A stretch of 54,938 nucleotides of DNA from Sphingobacteriia bacterium (GTDB taxonomy: Bacteria > Bacteroidota > Bacteroidia > Chitinophagales > Chitinophagaceae), in assembly GCA_947452295.1 (NCBI GenBank), contig CANGCK010000019.1:1-54938 (forward strand), read 5' to 3'. A program made the position numbers and the translations under genes. Below, in pieces: positions 46,031 through 54,938 of the stretch; the first letter of the stretch is position 1, and each line of letters starts with the position of its first letter. Below the pieces are notes generated by a model. It saw nothing but the letters and a program-made list of their open reading frames with translations. It did not search any database and was not told the origin of the DNA.

Positions 46031-46519
46031 ATGAATCCTAATTTTACTCGTTTTCAAAAAAACATTACAAGTCCTGCTCGATTTGCTTTTTTTAAGTTAA
46101 TAAAATTACCTGCTGCTTTTATTGCTGGATTACGCATAAAAAAATTTACCGAAGAAGAAACAATTATTGTAGTAAAACATAGATGGATCAATCAAAACCC
46201 ATTTCGTTCTATGTATTTTGCTGTACAGGCAATGGCTGCCGAAATGAGTACAGGATTGTTTGCGGTTGCACAAACATACCAACGGCATTTACCTGTAAGT
46301 ATGTTGGTAATTCATCTTGAAGGAAAATTTGTAAAAAAAGCAACAGGTATAATTTCATTTAGTTGTAACGATGGGAGGCTGGTAGAAGAAACAGTTGAGC
46401 AGTGTTTGTCGGATGGGGAGCCTAGAACTATACAATGTAAATCTGTTGGGACAAATGAAGATGGACAAGTAGTTTCCGAATTCATTGTTACTTGGAGTTT
46501 TAAGGCCAAAGTAAAATGA
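46031..46519 (+). CDS. DUF4442 hot-dog-fold protein
   Basis: The 162-residue protein fits the DUF4442 family of hot-dog-fold (PaaI-like) proteins: KLIKLPAAFIAGLRIKKFTEEETIIVVKHRWINQNPFRSMYFAVQAMAAEMSTGLFAVA near residues 24-85 and a closing ISFSCNDGRLVEETVEQCLSDGEPRTIQCKSVGTNEDGQVVSEFIVTWSFK. Members are probably acyl-CoA thioesterases or acyl-binding proteins. I cannot confirm a catalytic acid. It starts about 60 bases after mlaE and may belong to the same transcript, linking it loosely to membrane lipids. Confidence 0.8.
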   Translation: MNPNFTRFQKNITSPARFAFFKLIKLPAAFIAGLRIKKFTEEETIIVVKHRWINQNPFRSMYFAVQAMAAEMSTGLFAVAQTYQRHLPVSMLVIHLEGKFVKKATGIISFSCNDGRLVEETVEQCLSDGEPRTIQCKSVGTNEDGQVVSEFIVTWSFKAKVK

Positions 46520-46619
46520 GTCATTAACAAAGAAAACATACAAGAGAACTGTTATCAGGCTCATTGCATGTAACCAGATTAAATCAATAGACCAAATGGA
46601 AATTTAAAATTGTGAATAC

Positions 46620-48023
46620 ATGAATATAACTTTTCATGGAGCTGCAAGAACCGTAACCGGTTCTAAACATTTGTTGTCATTAAATAGTGGCAAAAAATTA
46701 TTATTGGATTGTGGTCTTTTTCAGGGTATGGGTAAGGAAACAATTCAATTAAATGAATCCTTTGGTTTCGAGCCATCTACCATAAGCTATTTAATTTTAT
46801 CTCATGCACATATAGATCATTCCGGATTGATTCCCAAGTTGTTTAAAAATGGATTCAGAGGAAAAATATTTGCAACACCTGCCACAAAAGAATTGGGCTC
46901 AATTTTATTAGAAGACTCGGCAGCAATACAAAGAGATGATACCCGCTTTATTAATAAAAGAAGAGCTAAGCAAGGTCTACCACCTTATGATGCATTGTAC
47001 GATTTAGCAGATACAGCCGAGGCAATTAATTTATTTGAAACAATTCCTTACAATGAGTGGACAACCATTGAGCCTGGAGTTGAATTGATGTTTACAGATG
47101 CCGGGCATATAATTGGTAGTGCAGCAGTGCATCTTCGAATAAAGGAAGATGATAAAACTATACGAATAACGTTTAGTGGAGATGTTGGTCGTTATAATGA
47201 TGCAATTCTTAGATCACCTGCAACCTTTGATCAGGCTGATTATATTATACTGGAGAGTACTTATGGCAATAAATTGCACAGTGAAGTTTTTGGTACTGTA
47301 GATGCAATGGAAAAATGGATTCGGCATACTTGTATTGAAAAAAAAGGGAAGTTAATTATTCCTGCATTTAGTGTTGGCAGAACACAAGAATTACTCTATG
47401 TATTGAATCAATTGTCTTTAGAAAATAGGTTGCCGGCTATTCCATTTTATGTAGATAGTCCGTTGAGTAAAGAGGCTACAGAAGTGCTTAAAAATTATCC
47501 GTCCTATTTCAATAAACACATCAGAAAAGTAATGGAAGCCGATAAAGATCCATTTGATTTTCCAGGATTGAACTTTATTAAAACAGTGGAGGAAAGTAAA
47601 AACTTAAATGCGTTGGCGCAGCCATGTGTAATTATTTCTGCAAGTGGAATGGCAGATGCAGGAAGAGTTAAACACCATATTATGAATAATATTGGCGACA
47701 ATAAAAACACCATACTTATGGTAGGTTATTGTGAACCAAGGTCATTAGGAGGCCGACTCATGAACGGCGATAAGGAAGTGAAAATATTTGGAGAATGGTA
47801 TAAAGTGATTGCCGAAGTTGCACAGATGCGGAGCATGAGTGCACATGGCGATTACGACGACCTCTGTCAATTTTTAGCTTGTCAAGATCCGGCATTGGTG
47901 AAAACCTTATTCTTGGTGCATGGTGAATACGATGTGCAACAAGATTTTGCAGCTAAATTGCTAAAGAAAAAATTTTTGAATATCGAAATACCAGAGATGC
48001 ATCAAAGTTTTACAATAGCGTAA
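46620..48023 (+). CDS. MBL-fold beta-CASP hydrolase (RNA-processing type)
   Basis: The 467-residue protein has the metallo-beta-lactamase ligands YLILSHAHIDHSGLIPKLFKNG (HxHxDH near residues 61-66), FTDAGHIIGSAAVHL near 158, FSGDVGRY near 183 and ESTYGNKLH near 209. The beta-CASP part follows with PAFSVGRTQELLYVLNQL, CVIISASGMADAGRVKHHI, MVGYCEPRSLGGRLM and the final His motif VHGEYDVQQDFA. This layout matches the CPSF-100-like/RNA-specificity MBL family. Family members cut RNA, but in Bacteroidota the role of this stand-alone form is unknown. Confidence 0.9.
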   Translation: MNITFHGAARTVTGSKHLLSLNSGKKLLLDCGLFQGMGKETIQLNESFGFEPSTISYLILSHAHIDHSGLIPKLFKNGFRGKIFATPATKELGSILLEDSAAIQRDDTRFINKRRAKQGLPPYDALYDLADTAEAINLFETIPYNEWTTIEPGVELMFTDAGHIIGSAAVHLRIKEDDKTIRITFSGDVGRYNDAILRSPATFDQADYIILESTYGNKLHSEVFGTVDAMEKWIRHTCIEKKGKLIIPAFSVGRTQELLYVLNQLSLENRLPAIPFYVDSPLSKEATEVLKNYPSYFNKHIRKVMEADKDPFDFPGLNFIKTVEESKNLNALAQPCVIISASGMADAGRVKHHIMNNIGDNKNTILMVGYCEPRSLGGRLMNGDKEVKIFGEWYKVIAEVAQMRSMSAHGDYDDLCQFLACQDPALVKTLFLVHGEYDVQQDFAAKLLKKKFLNIEIPEMHQSFTIA

Positions 48024-48097
48024 ATCTATTTTATTCATCAAATTGCTTAAAAAGAAATATTGTTTTCTATTTTAATTCTACTATTAAAACAAATTCC

Positions 48098-50308
48098 ATG
48101 CAAAAGCCCAGTATGTTTTTTATATTCATTTGTATAATTGCCAATACAATAGTAGGGCAACCCAATCAGCAGTTGTTGCCTATATGGAAAGATGAAATCT
48201 TAAAAGAAAAAGTGTCAGATTGGTTGGTAAAGCCTACGGGCATTAAAGCAGCAGTTTATATTTCGGCTGCTAAAAAAGACATTATTTTATATAATGGATT
48301 AATTAAAAGATCATTCAGAATTACGCCTAATGTTGCTTGTTATGATTTTAGCAATAGAAGTAATGAACAACAATTAATACGTGCTGTTGAACCTGAAGCG
48401 ACTGTTACCATCAATCAAAAAAAATACAATATCGGTGGATTAAAGGGGCAAAAAGAAAAGGCGTATTTACTGCCAGATTGGTTAGATCAATATACGAAAG
48501 AGCCCGGAGATTTTTACTTAACATCTTATGTAGTAAGTGAGTTAAAACCATTTATACAATCAAAAACTGTTGGTTGGGCCATGAATAAAAATCAAGCAAC
48601 AGGTAAAGAACTAACCTTTTTATTTGCATCAGCTGTTCCACAATTAAAAGGGATACAAGTATCAGTACATTATGAAATATATGATGGATTACCATTGATA
48701 GTTAAATGGGTATCGGTAGAAAATAATAGTGCGCAAAGTGTTGTGGTAAATCAGGTAGTAAATGAAGTGCTTTCAGTAGTTGAAGAAGAAAGTGCGGTAG
48801 TTGGTTCGCCGGCAGAAATGGAAAAACAACATGGCTTATATGTAGAAACAAATTATGCATACAACAATGCTATGAAATATAGTTTGAGTGATCAAACAAA
48901 GCATTGGGAAATAGACAGTACATATACATCGCAGGTAAACTATAATTATCAAACACCTTGCGTATTAAAGATTTATCCTGTTAAATTTACGGGACTGGCA
49001 ATTGCGCCAACTCAACAATTCAAATCTGTTCGTTCATATGAGTTGTTGTTAGATAGTTACGACAGAGAGCGCCGTGGATTGGCAATTAGAAGGATGTATT
49101 CGGCAGTTGCGCCTTGGACAACGCAAAATCCTATTTTCATGCATTTGGTAAGTGCAAATGACGATCAAGTTGTGAATGCAATTAATCAATGTGCCGAAAC
49201 AGGTTACGAAGCAGTAATATTAAGCTTTGGCAGCCATTGTAATATGGAAGATACAAGTAGGGCGAACGTGTTAAAGTGGAAAAAGCTTGCCAATTATGCA
49301 CATTCAAAAAATATTAAAATTGGCGGTTATTCATTGTTTAGTTCTCGAAGAATAAGTGATGAAGATGATGTAATCGATCCTATTACGGGAAAGCCTGATG
49401 CTGCAGCTTTTTTTGGAAATGCACCATGCATGGGTAGTAAATGGGGATTGGCTTATATTGAAAAACTCAAATATTTTATTAGCAATACGGGATTTGATTT
49501 GTTTGAAAATGATGGACCCTATCCTGGTGATGTTTGTGCATCAACAAAGCATCCGGGACATAAAAACTTGGATGATTCACAATGGGAGCAGATGCAATTA
49601 CAAAAGGGATTGTATCATTGGTGTAACGAAAATGGTGTTTATGTAAATGCACCAGATTGGTATTTTTTGGATGGTACCAACAAAATTGCAATTGGATATA
49701 GAGAAGTAAATTTTTCATTATCCAGAGAACAACAAAAAGTGTTAAACAGACAAAATATTTACGATGGATTATGGGAAAAAACACCTTCGATGAGTTGGGG
49801 TTTTGTGCCATTAACAAGGTACCAAGGAGGGGGAGAGGAAGCAGTTTTAGAGCCACTTTCGGAACACTTGAAAGATTATAAGCAGCTAATGTTTCAATAT
49901 TACGGAGCTGGAGTACAGGCATGTTATAGGGGACCAAGATTGTATGACAATGAGGTTACTAAACAAACGGTTGTAGAAACCATCCAATGGTATAAAAAAT
50001 ATAGACCTATACTGAATTCAGATATTATTCATTTAAGAAGAGCTGATGGAAGAGATTGGGATGGGATAATGCATGTTAATCCTCAATTGCACAACAAGGG
50101 TTTTTTGTTGCTGTATAATCCTTTGAATGAAAAAATAAGCAGAACAATTAAAGTTCCGATGTATTATACAGGTATAACCAAAGTAGCCTTAGTTAGCGAA
50201 AACGACAAAAATCCTCAAAAATACCTGTTGAATCAGCAAAATGAAATATCGTTGCCCATAACGTTATCTCCTAACAGCTATACATGGTATGTTATTTCAA
50301 ATGAATGA
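48098..50308 (+). CDS. Secreted GH-D-like glycoside hydrolase (putative alpha-galactosidase relative)
   Basis: A signal peptide (MQKPSMFFIFICIIANTIVGQ) precedes about 710 residues. The N-terminal half is a beta-sandwich rich in aromatic strands (LKGIQVSVHYEIYDGLPLIVKWVSVENNS near 190), as in GH36-type enzymes. The second half is barrel-like: SFGSHCNMEDTSRANVLKWKKLANYAHSKNIKIGGYS, then GFDLFENDGPYPGDVCASTKHPGHKNLDD near 464 with acidic residues likely to be catalytic, and NGVYVNAPDWYFLDGTNKIAIGYREVNFSL. The C-terminal small domain ends SPNSYTWYVIS. It resembles proteins loosely annotated alpha-galactosidase. The true substrate is uncertain. No T9SS tail is visible, so it is probably periplasmic. 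Confidence 0.7.
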   Translation: MQKPSMFFIFICIIANTIVGQPNQQLLPIWKDEILKEKVSDWLVKPTGIKAAVYISAAKKDIILYNGLIKRSFRITPNVACYDFSNRSNEQQLIRAVEPEATVTINQKKYNIGGLKGQKEKAYLLPDWLDQYTKEPGDFYLTSYVVSELKPFIQSKTVGWAMNKNQATGKELTFLFASAVPQLKGIQVSVHYEIYDGLPLIVKWVSVENNSAQSVVVNQVVNEVLSVVEEESAVVGSPAEMEKQHGLYVETNYAYNNAMKYSLSDQTKHWEIDSTYTSQVNYNYQTPCVLKIYPVKFTGLAIAPTQQFKSVRSYELLLDSYDRERRGLAIRRMYSAVAPWTTQNPIFMHLVSANDDQVVNAINQCAETGYEAVILSFGSHCNMEDTSRANVLKWKKLANYAHSKNIKIGGYSLFSSRRISDEDDVIDPITGKPDAAAFFGNAPCMGSKWGLAYIEKLKYFISNTGFDLFENDGPYPGDVCASTKHPGHKNLDDSQWEQMQLQKGLYHWCNENGVYVNAPDWYFLDGTNKIAIGYREVNFSLSREQQKVLNRQNIYDGLWEKTPSMSWGFVPLTRYQGGGEEAVLEPLSEHLKDYKQLMFQYYGAGVQACYRGPRLYDNEVTKQTVVETIQWYKKYRPILNSDIIHLRRADGRDWDGIMHVNPQLHNKGFLLLYNPLNEKISRTIKVPMYYTGITKVALVSENDKNPQKYLLNQQNEISLPITLSPNSYTWYVISNE

Positions 50309-50628
50309 TGAAAATCAATGATATAAACGCATTTTAAAATATTATTATATAATAATTAATCTAGTAATTCCTCAACTTATTTAAAATAAATAGTGTACTG
50401 ATTTCGTTCTCAATATGTTGTGAAATAACGATTTTTACTATTTATAAGTAATTTATTGTATATGTATGTGGATGATTTAACTGATGAACGTCACTTAAAA
50501 TCTACCTGATACATATATATTTTTTACAATTAGATCAATAAATTGTAATTTTACCGATAAAATCAATTATTAAAGCATCTCTTACTAACTGCTTTCAATA
50601 GTTTATTATAGTAGACAAAATCCAATTC
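50309..50628 (+). other. Intergenic region before the giant secreted protein
   Basis: No gene is seen in these 320 very A+T-rich bases. A hairpin at 50524-50548 is the only clear structure. The region probably contains the promoter of the next gene, but no convincing TTG/TAnnTTTG pair was found. Confidence 0.4.
50524..50548. promoter_or_regulatory. 8-bp inverted repeat upstream of the giant secreted protein
   Basis: TTACAATT and AATTGTAA are exact complements around a 9-base spacer (AGATCAATA). It lies about 80 bases before the next start codon. It may be an operator or a weak terminator of the glycosidase gene (TTTT follows). Confidence 0.35.
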
Positions 50629-53600
50629 ATGAAGAGCAACGCCCCCAGGCCCTTTAATTATTTTATTGCCCCAATACTGCTATGTATATTAGCCATTGGG
50701 GTACAAGCACAGAGCTTAACAATTACCACAGCTGGAAATACCGGTACATCTGGTACCGGATGGTCATTGTCAGGAACAACCTTAACAGTTACAGGTACTG
50801 CTAGTATCGACCCAAGTGTAATCACTACGGCGTTAGCATCTGGTGATTTGTTAATTGAAAATACTGCTTCAAACGGAAATATATTAATTAACAATAATAT
50901 TGTTTCTCAAGCCTTAAGTTCAGCAAGAACGCTTTCATTTAAAACCAAAGGGTCTATAGAATTAGCCACTAATATTTCAATTGATGCCACTCAAAATAGT
51001 AATACGAGACCATTAAATATTGTTTTTTGGGCTGATTCTGATGGTGACAGTAACAACGGTACAATTGTAATCAATGCGGGTTCTTCTATAAAGTCGAATG
51101 GAGGGGGAGTATGGTTTGGTGGTGGAGCCTCATCTGCTTCATGGGTGCCATATACGGGCGCAAATGCTATCACCATTGGTAATGGCGCTGCAATAGGGGG
51201 AAATACTACTGTGCATTGGTCTGGTATTGAAATATATTCCAATGCAATTATTCAAACTTTGGGTGGGAATTTTTATGCAAAAGGACAGGGGGGAAGAAAC
51301 GCTGTTTCTAGCGATGGGGCATTTGGTATTTATGTAGAAGGTGGAAATATTAATACTGGAGCAGGAAACTTAGAATTGTACGGAACTTCAACAGGATCAG
51401 CAGCAGTTACAGTAACAAACGCTTTTGGCGTAATTATTCACTCCAATGCTGTATTGAGTTCTAGTTCTGGTAATGTTATTATTGAGGGAACATCAACAAG
51501 TTCTGCCAATTTTGGTTATGGTGCTGCTGTATGGATAGGTCATAAAAACAACATACCAACCAATGTTAGCTCTGGAGATGTTTCCATTACAAGCACCACG
51601 GGAAATATTTCATTAAAAGGCACGGCTAATGATTATGCCGGAGGAGGTGCAGGATATAGGCATTCGTTAGTAATTGCAAATAGTTATGCTGGGGAAGATA
51701 TATTAATCAGCAGTACTTCTGGAAATATTACTTTAGATGGCGCTGCTTCTTATTCTACGGTAAGTGCTGATTGCTCTGGTATACAGTTGCATACCACAGT
51801 GAGTGGACCAACTATTAAAATTATTTCTCAATCGGGATCAATCAACCTAAAAGGAAGTAACACGCAAGAAAACGTTATTGGCGATAATGCGATCCGTTTT
51901 ACTGGATACGATGCGAACAGTATAAGAATCGGAGATGATGGATCACAATCTTATACAGGTAATATAATGGTAGAAGGTAATTCAATTACCCAACACTTTA
52001 CATCAGGTCAGTCGCTTGGTTCATTAGCCATGCAAACAAAAGGTACCATTACCTTTCAACCGAAAGATGCATCATTTACGCAGCTTAGAAAGAGTCCCTC
52101 AAGTAATTTAACTTTTGATAATTATTGGAATTTTGGTACAAATGTTAGTGGGTTTACATTTGGAAAGTCTGGTAACACTTCAGATTTGTCCTTCTCTCAT
52201 CCTATTACATCAGCAGGCTCTTTCTCAGTTTATGGTGGAAAAATCACTGTAGATAGTACCATTAATACTCAAAGTGGAGGTGCAAATGGAGATGTGAATT
52301 TGCAGGCCAGTAAAGGTATTGGTGTTTTGACGGCGAATATTTTAACAAACGGGGGAGATATTACATTAAATGTACCAAATACCACGAATCCATATCTGTT
52401 TTCAGCAACAAATACATCCAGTGTAACGGATACCACTTCTAATTCAGCGATTGTTTTATCTGCAGCTATATTAGATGCTGCGGGTGGAAATATTACTGTA
52501 TTTGGTAAAAACTCAAATACCTATAGCAAAGAGCACTACGGAATTTATATTCCTTATGCAGGAGCTACAATTAAAACTTCCGGAACTGGAACGATTACTA
52601 CTACCGGTGATGTAACAGATGCATCATCGGCTATTACCAATTCATATGTTTTTGGTATTTGTATTTGGAGTAATGCTTCAACATTAATTCAATCCGAAAA
52701 TGGTGATATTCAGGTTACTGGAATTAGTACTTTAAATACCGGTCTTAATTACAACATGGTATTGTATCAAAATACGGGTACCGATTCTACAAAAATCCAA
52801 TCTTCTACCGGTAATATTAAAATTATCGCACAAAAGCCCGTGGGTTCATTGGCTAATAATGGTATTTACATGCCAAGTAAAAATACACTTGGTAAGGGTT
52901 CATTAGCAACCAGCTCATCTAATGTTACCATTATTGCAGATAATTATAATATCGGAGGTGCCACCGTTAATACTACTGGTAGTTTTACTATTGCTCCCTA
53001 CAGTAAAACTTTTCCTACAATCTTTACATGGCCTACGTCTGTATCTGGATTAAATTTATACAACATTACAGGATTAGGAATCGGTAAAACAAATGATTCA
53101 TCGAATATCACGATCTCTAAAAGTATATCCTTAACAGGGCCTATAAATTTGTATGGTAATAATATTAATATCGATTCATCAATTACTACTGGGTCAACTC
53201 AACATGTAGTGATTAATTCATTTGGTACGGTAACACAGAAATCACCAATTATTGCTGGTAAGTTAGGTTTGTTGGGTCCTGGATCTTTTAATTTGAAAAA
53301 TTCATTGAATACAGTTGGGACGTTTGCTGCAGGAGATGCAACAACACCTTCGGGTAAAGTTTTATTTACCAATAATGGAGCACTTACAATTGGACAAGTG
53401 AATCCAACTGGTATTACAGCTACTGATTCGGTATATATTGAAACGGTAACAGGAAATATAAACTTATCAGAAAATATTGCTACTACTTCTACTTCATCTG
53501 GTGCAATTATTTTAAATGCGGGACGATCTAAATCAGTAGGTGATTCAACTGGTGGTAATATAATTGTTACAGGATCTCCTACCGTAACTACAGGTGCGGG

Positions 53601-54938
53601 CGGTAGAGCATCTTTTTTCAGTGGTGCAGATGTTGGAAGTGTAGGTCTTAATGCGCTTGTAGGTAATTCTGTAAATTATCGATACCTGGTTGATGAGTTA
53701 ACTACAACTTTTACACCTGTTCTAGGTTCAGGAAAATATGCTTTGTATCGTGTAAAATCTGCTAACAATAAATTAGATTCATTAAAGGTTAGTGCTGGAA
53801 CATTAACTCCATCTTATAGTGCTACCATAAGTAAGTTTTATGATACTGTAGCCAATGCTGTCTCTTCAATTACGCTTACCCCATATTTAAGTGATGTTAA
53901 TGCAACCGTAAGAATAAATGGTTTGGTTGTTTCAAATGCAACTGCAAGCCAAGGTATTAATTTAATGCCAGGTAACGATAGCTATATTTTTATTGAAGTA
54001 ACTGCTGTAGATGGATCTATTAAAAGAGATACAGTAATTGCAGTTCGTTTAGGATCGAGTAACGCAAATTTGAACTCAATAGTGTTGAGTGCTGGATCAT
54101 TGAGTCCGGCCTTCAACAAGGATACACTCAATTATACCGATACAGTTGCCAATGCTATAAGTTCAATTACTTTTAGCCCTTTTTTAAGTGATATGAATGC
54201 GACTGTTAAAGTAAACAGTGTATTAGTTTCAAATGGGACACCTAGTGGAAGTATTTCATTAAATATTGGAAGTAATAATATTACTGCAGTAGTTACCGCC
54301 CAAGACGGTACTGTAAGAACATATACAATTACTGTTATTAGATTAGGATCTAGCAATGCGGATTTATCTGCGTTGTCAGTAAGTGCTGGAACAATCAGTC
54401 CTGCATTTGCTGCAGGTACAATTAGTTATGTAGATACAGTTGCGAATGCTGTTTCATCCATTACAATTACACCAACCATTAGCGATGCAACAGCATCTGT
54501 TAAAGTGAATGGTGTTGCGGTTACATCAGGCGCAGCAAGTGGAAGTATATCATTAACAGTTGGCAACAATACAATTACAACCGTTGTAACTGCACAAGAC
54601 GGTTCAACAAAAACTTATACAGTAGTAGTAAACAGATTAGCTTCTAGCAATGCGAATTTATCTACTTTGTCAGTAAGTGCTGGAACAATCAGTCCTGCAT
54701 TTGCTGCAGGTACAATTAGTTATGTAGATACAGTTGCGAATGCTGTTTCATCCATTACAATTACACCAACCATCAGCGATGCAACAGCATCTGTTAAAGT
54801 AAATGGAGTTGCGGTTACATCAGGCGCAGCAAGTGGAAGTATATCATTAACAGTTGGTAACAATACGATTACAACCGTTGTAACTGCGCAAGACAGTTCA
54901 ACAAAAACTTATACAGTAGTAGTAAACAGATTAGCTTC
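50629..54938 (+). CDS. Giant secreted beta-helix/cadherin-like repeat protein (3' partial)
   Basis: The frame opens with ATG at 50629 and is read through to the last base, so the C-terminus lies outside the window. After a signal sequence (NYFIAPILLCILAIGVQAQ, about 11-29) roughly 1,000 residues are Gly/Ser/Thr/Asn-rich with recurring SGNI(T/S)L and GDVSITS motifs, typical of extracellular beta-helix repeats. From about residue 1040 it carries cadherin-like beta-sandwich repeats of 98-99 residues: LSVSAGTISPAF...YVDTVANAVSSITITP...ASVKVNGV...VTAQDGSTKTYTV. At least four are present, the last cut by the window end. Such proteins are usually adhesins; a T9SS tail is expected downstream but is not seen here. 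Confidence 0.82.
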   Translation, partial: MKSNAPRPFNYFIAPILLCILAIGVQAQSLTITTAGNTGTSGTGWSLSGTTLTVTGTASIDPSVITTALASGDLLIENTASNGNILINNNIVSQALSSARTLSFKTKGSIELATNISIDATQNSNTRPLNIVFWADSDGDSNNGTIVINAGSSIKSNGGGVWFGGGASSASWVPYTGANAITIGNGAAIGGNTTVHWSGIEIYSNAIIQTLGGNFYAKGQGGRNAVSSDGAFGIYVEGGNINTGAGNLELYGTSTGSAAVTVTNAFGVIIHSNAVLSSSSGNVIIEGTSTSSANFGYGAAVWIGHKNNIPTNVSSGDVSITSTTGNISLKGTANDYAGGGAGYRHSLVIANSYAGEDILISSTSGNITLDGAASYSTVSADCSGIQLHTTVSGPTIKIISQSGSINLKGSNTQENVIGDNAIRFTGYDANSIRIGDDGSQSYTGNIMVEGNSITQHFTSGQSLGSLAMQTKGTITFQPKDASFTQLRKSPSSNLTFDNYWNFGTNVSGFTFGKSGNTSDLSFSHPITSAGSFSVYGGKITVDSTINTQSGGANGDVNLQASKGIGVLTANILTNGGDITLNVPNTTNPYLFSATNTSSVTDTTSNSAIVLSAAILDAAGGNITVFGKNSNTYSKEHYGIYIPYAGATIKTSGTGTITTTGDVTDASSAITNSYVFGICIWSNASTLIQSENGDIQVTGISTLNTGLNYNMVLYQNTGTDSTKIQSSTGNIKIIAQKPVGSLANNGIYMPSKNTLGKGSLATSSSNVTIIADNYNIGGATVNTTGSFTIAPYSKTFPTIFTWPTSVSGLNLYNITGLGIGKTNDSSNITISKSISLTGPINLYGNNINIDSSITTGSTQHVVINSFGTVTQKSPIIAGKLGLLGPGSFNLKNSLNTVGTFAAGDATTPSGKVLFTNNGALTIGQVNPTGITATDSVYIETVTGNINLSENIATTSTSSGAIILNAGRSKSVGDSTGGNIIVTGSPTVTTGAGGRASFFSGADVGSVGLNALVGNSVNYRYLVDELTTTFTPVLGSGKYALYRVKSANNKLDSLKVSAGTLTPSYSATISKFYDTVANAVSSITLTPYLSDVNATVRINGLVVSNATASQGINLMPGNDSYIFIEVTAVDGSIKRDTVIAVRLGSSNANLNSIVLSAGSLSPAFNKDTLNYTDTVANAISSITFSPFLSDMNATVKVNSVLVSNGTPSGSISLNIGSNNITAVVTAQDGTVRTYTITVIRLGSSNADLSALSVSAGTISPAFAAGTISYVDTVANAVSSITITPTISDATASVKVNGVAVTSGAASGSISLTVGNNTITTVVTAQDGSTKTYTVVVNRLASSNANLSTLSVSAGTISPAFAAGTISYVDTVANAVSSITITPTISDATASVKVNGVAVTSGAASGSISLTVGNNTITTVVTAQDSSTKTYTVVVNRLA
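54377..54938 (+). repeat. Near-identical 294-bp tandem repeats encoding cadherin-like domains
   Basis: The segments 54377-54644 and 54671-54938 align without gaps at a period of 294 bases (98 codons) and differ at 7 of 268 positions. Six of the differences are third-position synonymous and one changes Gly to Ser. Two earlier copies (starting near 53790 and 54088) are clearly more diverged. The array continues beyond the window. Confidence 0.85.

Overview
The window looks like a chromosomal segment of an AT-rich member of the Bacteroidota, most likely family Chitinophagaceae. This is inferred from gene content, not from a marker-gene comparison. Supporting signs are a type IX secretion (T9SS) C-terminal sorting domain and SprB-like modules, a fused E1 alpha/beta 2-oxoacid dehydrogenase, a SecA of about 1,100 residues, promoters of the Bacteroidota form TTG-N~20-TAnnTTTG, and weak Shine-Dalgarno sites. 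I saw no tRNA, rRNA, CRISPR array, transposase or integrase.

Layout. (1) 1-8412 encodes surface and secreted proteins: a tail-fibre-like protein cut by the window start, two further secreted proteins coupled to it, and a convergent 1,681-residue triple beta-helix T9SS substrate. (2) 8413-9344 holds a cold-shock gene with a long leader and two terminators. (3) 9345-21636 is mostly metabolism and transport: aminotransferase with a DUF1573 protein, fused E1, a SIMPL protein, YebC, an amino-acid permease, then a dicarboxylate symporter/DedA/MFS run and a GT9 glycosyltransferase. A perfect 54-bp palindrome lies between yebC and the permease. (4) 21711-27275 is a jetA-jetB-jetC (Wadjet/MukBEF-like) operon with no jetD nuclease gene beside it. 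(5) 27463-30615 is an accessory patch: three small secreted proteins with similar C-termini and an HExxH protein whose 5' end looks damaged, followed by about 500 bp of gene-poor DNA. (6) 31111-36712 is housekeeping on the minus strand: mdh, mlaF, lysA, scpB, atpG and a small membrane protein. (7) 36833-48023 is housekeeping on the plus strand: secA, deoC, a SPOR protein, M20 peptidase, maeB, mlaE, DUF4442 and a beta-CASP hydrolase. (8) 48098-54938 holds a GH-D-like glycosidase and a very large secreted protein that runs off the window and ends in near-identical cadherin-like repeats.

How parts fit together. MlaF (32.5 kb) and MlaE (45.6 kb) are the ATPase and permease of one lipid-transport complex but lie apart on opposite strands. 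Mdh and MaeB both act on malate, and fused E1 feeds acyl-CoA metabolism. ScpB implies an SMC-ScpAB condensin, so the MukBEF-like JetABC is a second SMC-type machine. Two short intergenic repeat families recur: TTGATAAT-type units at the ends of secA and jetC, and AAAATTCA-type units in several gaps. The first family appears to supply stop codons and even a start codon.

The strongest leads are the nuclease-less JetABC operon whose stop codon lies in a dispersed repeat, the 54-bp palindrome, the HExxH/small-lipoprotein patch, and the terminal repeats whose differences are almost all synonymous.
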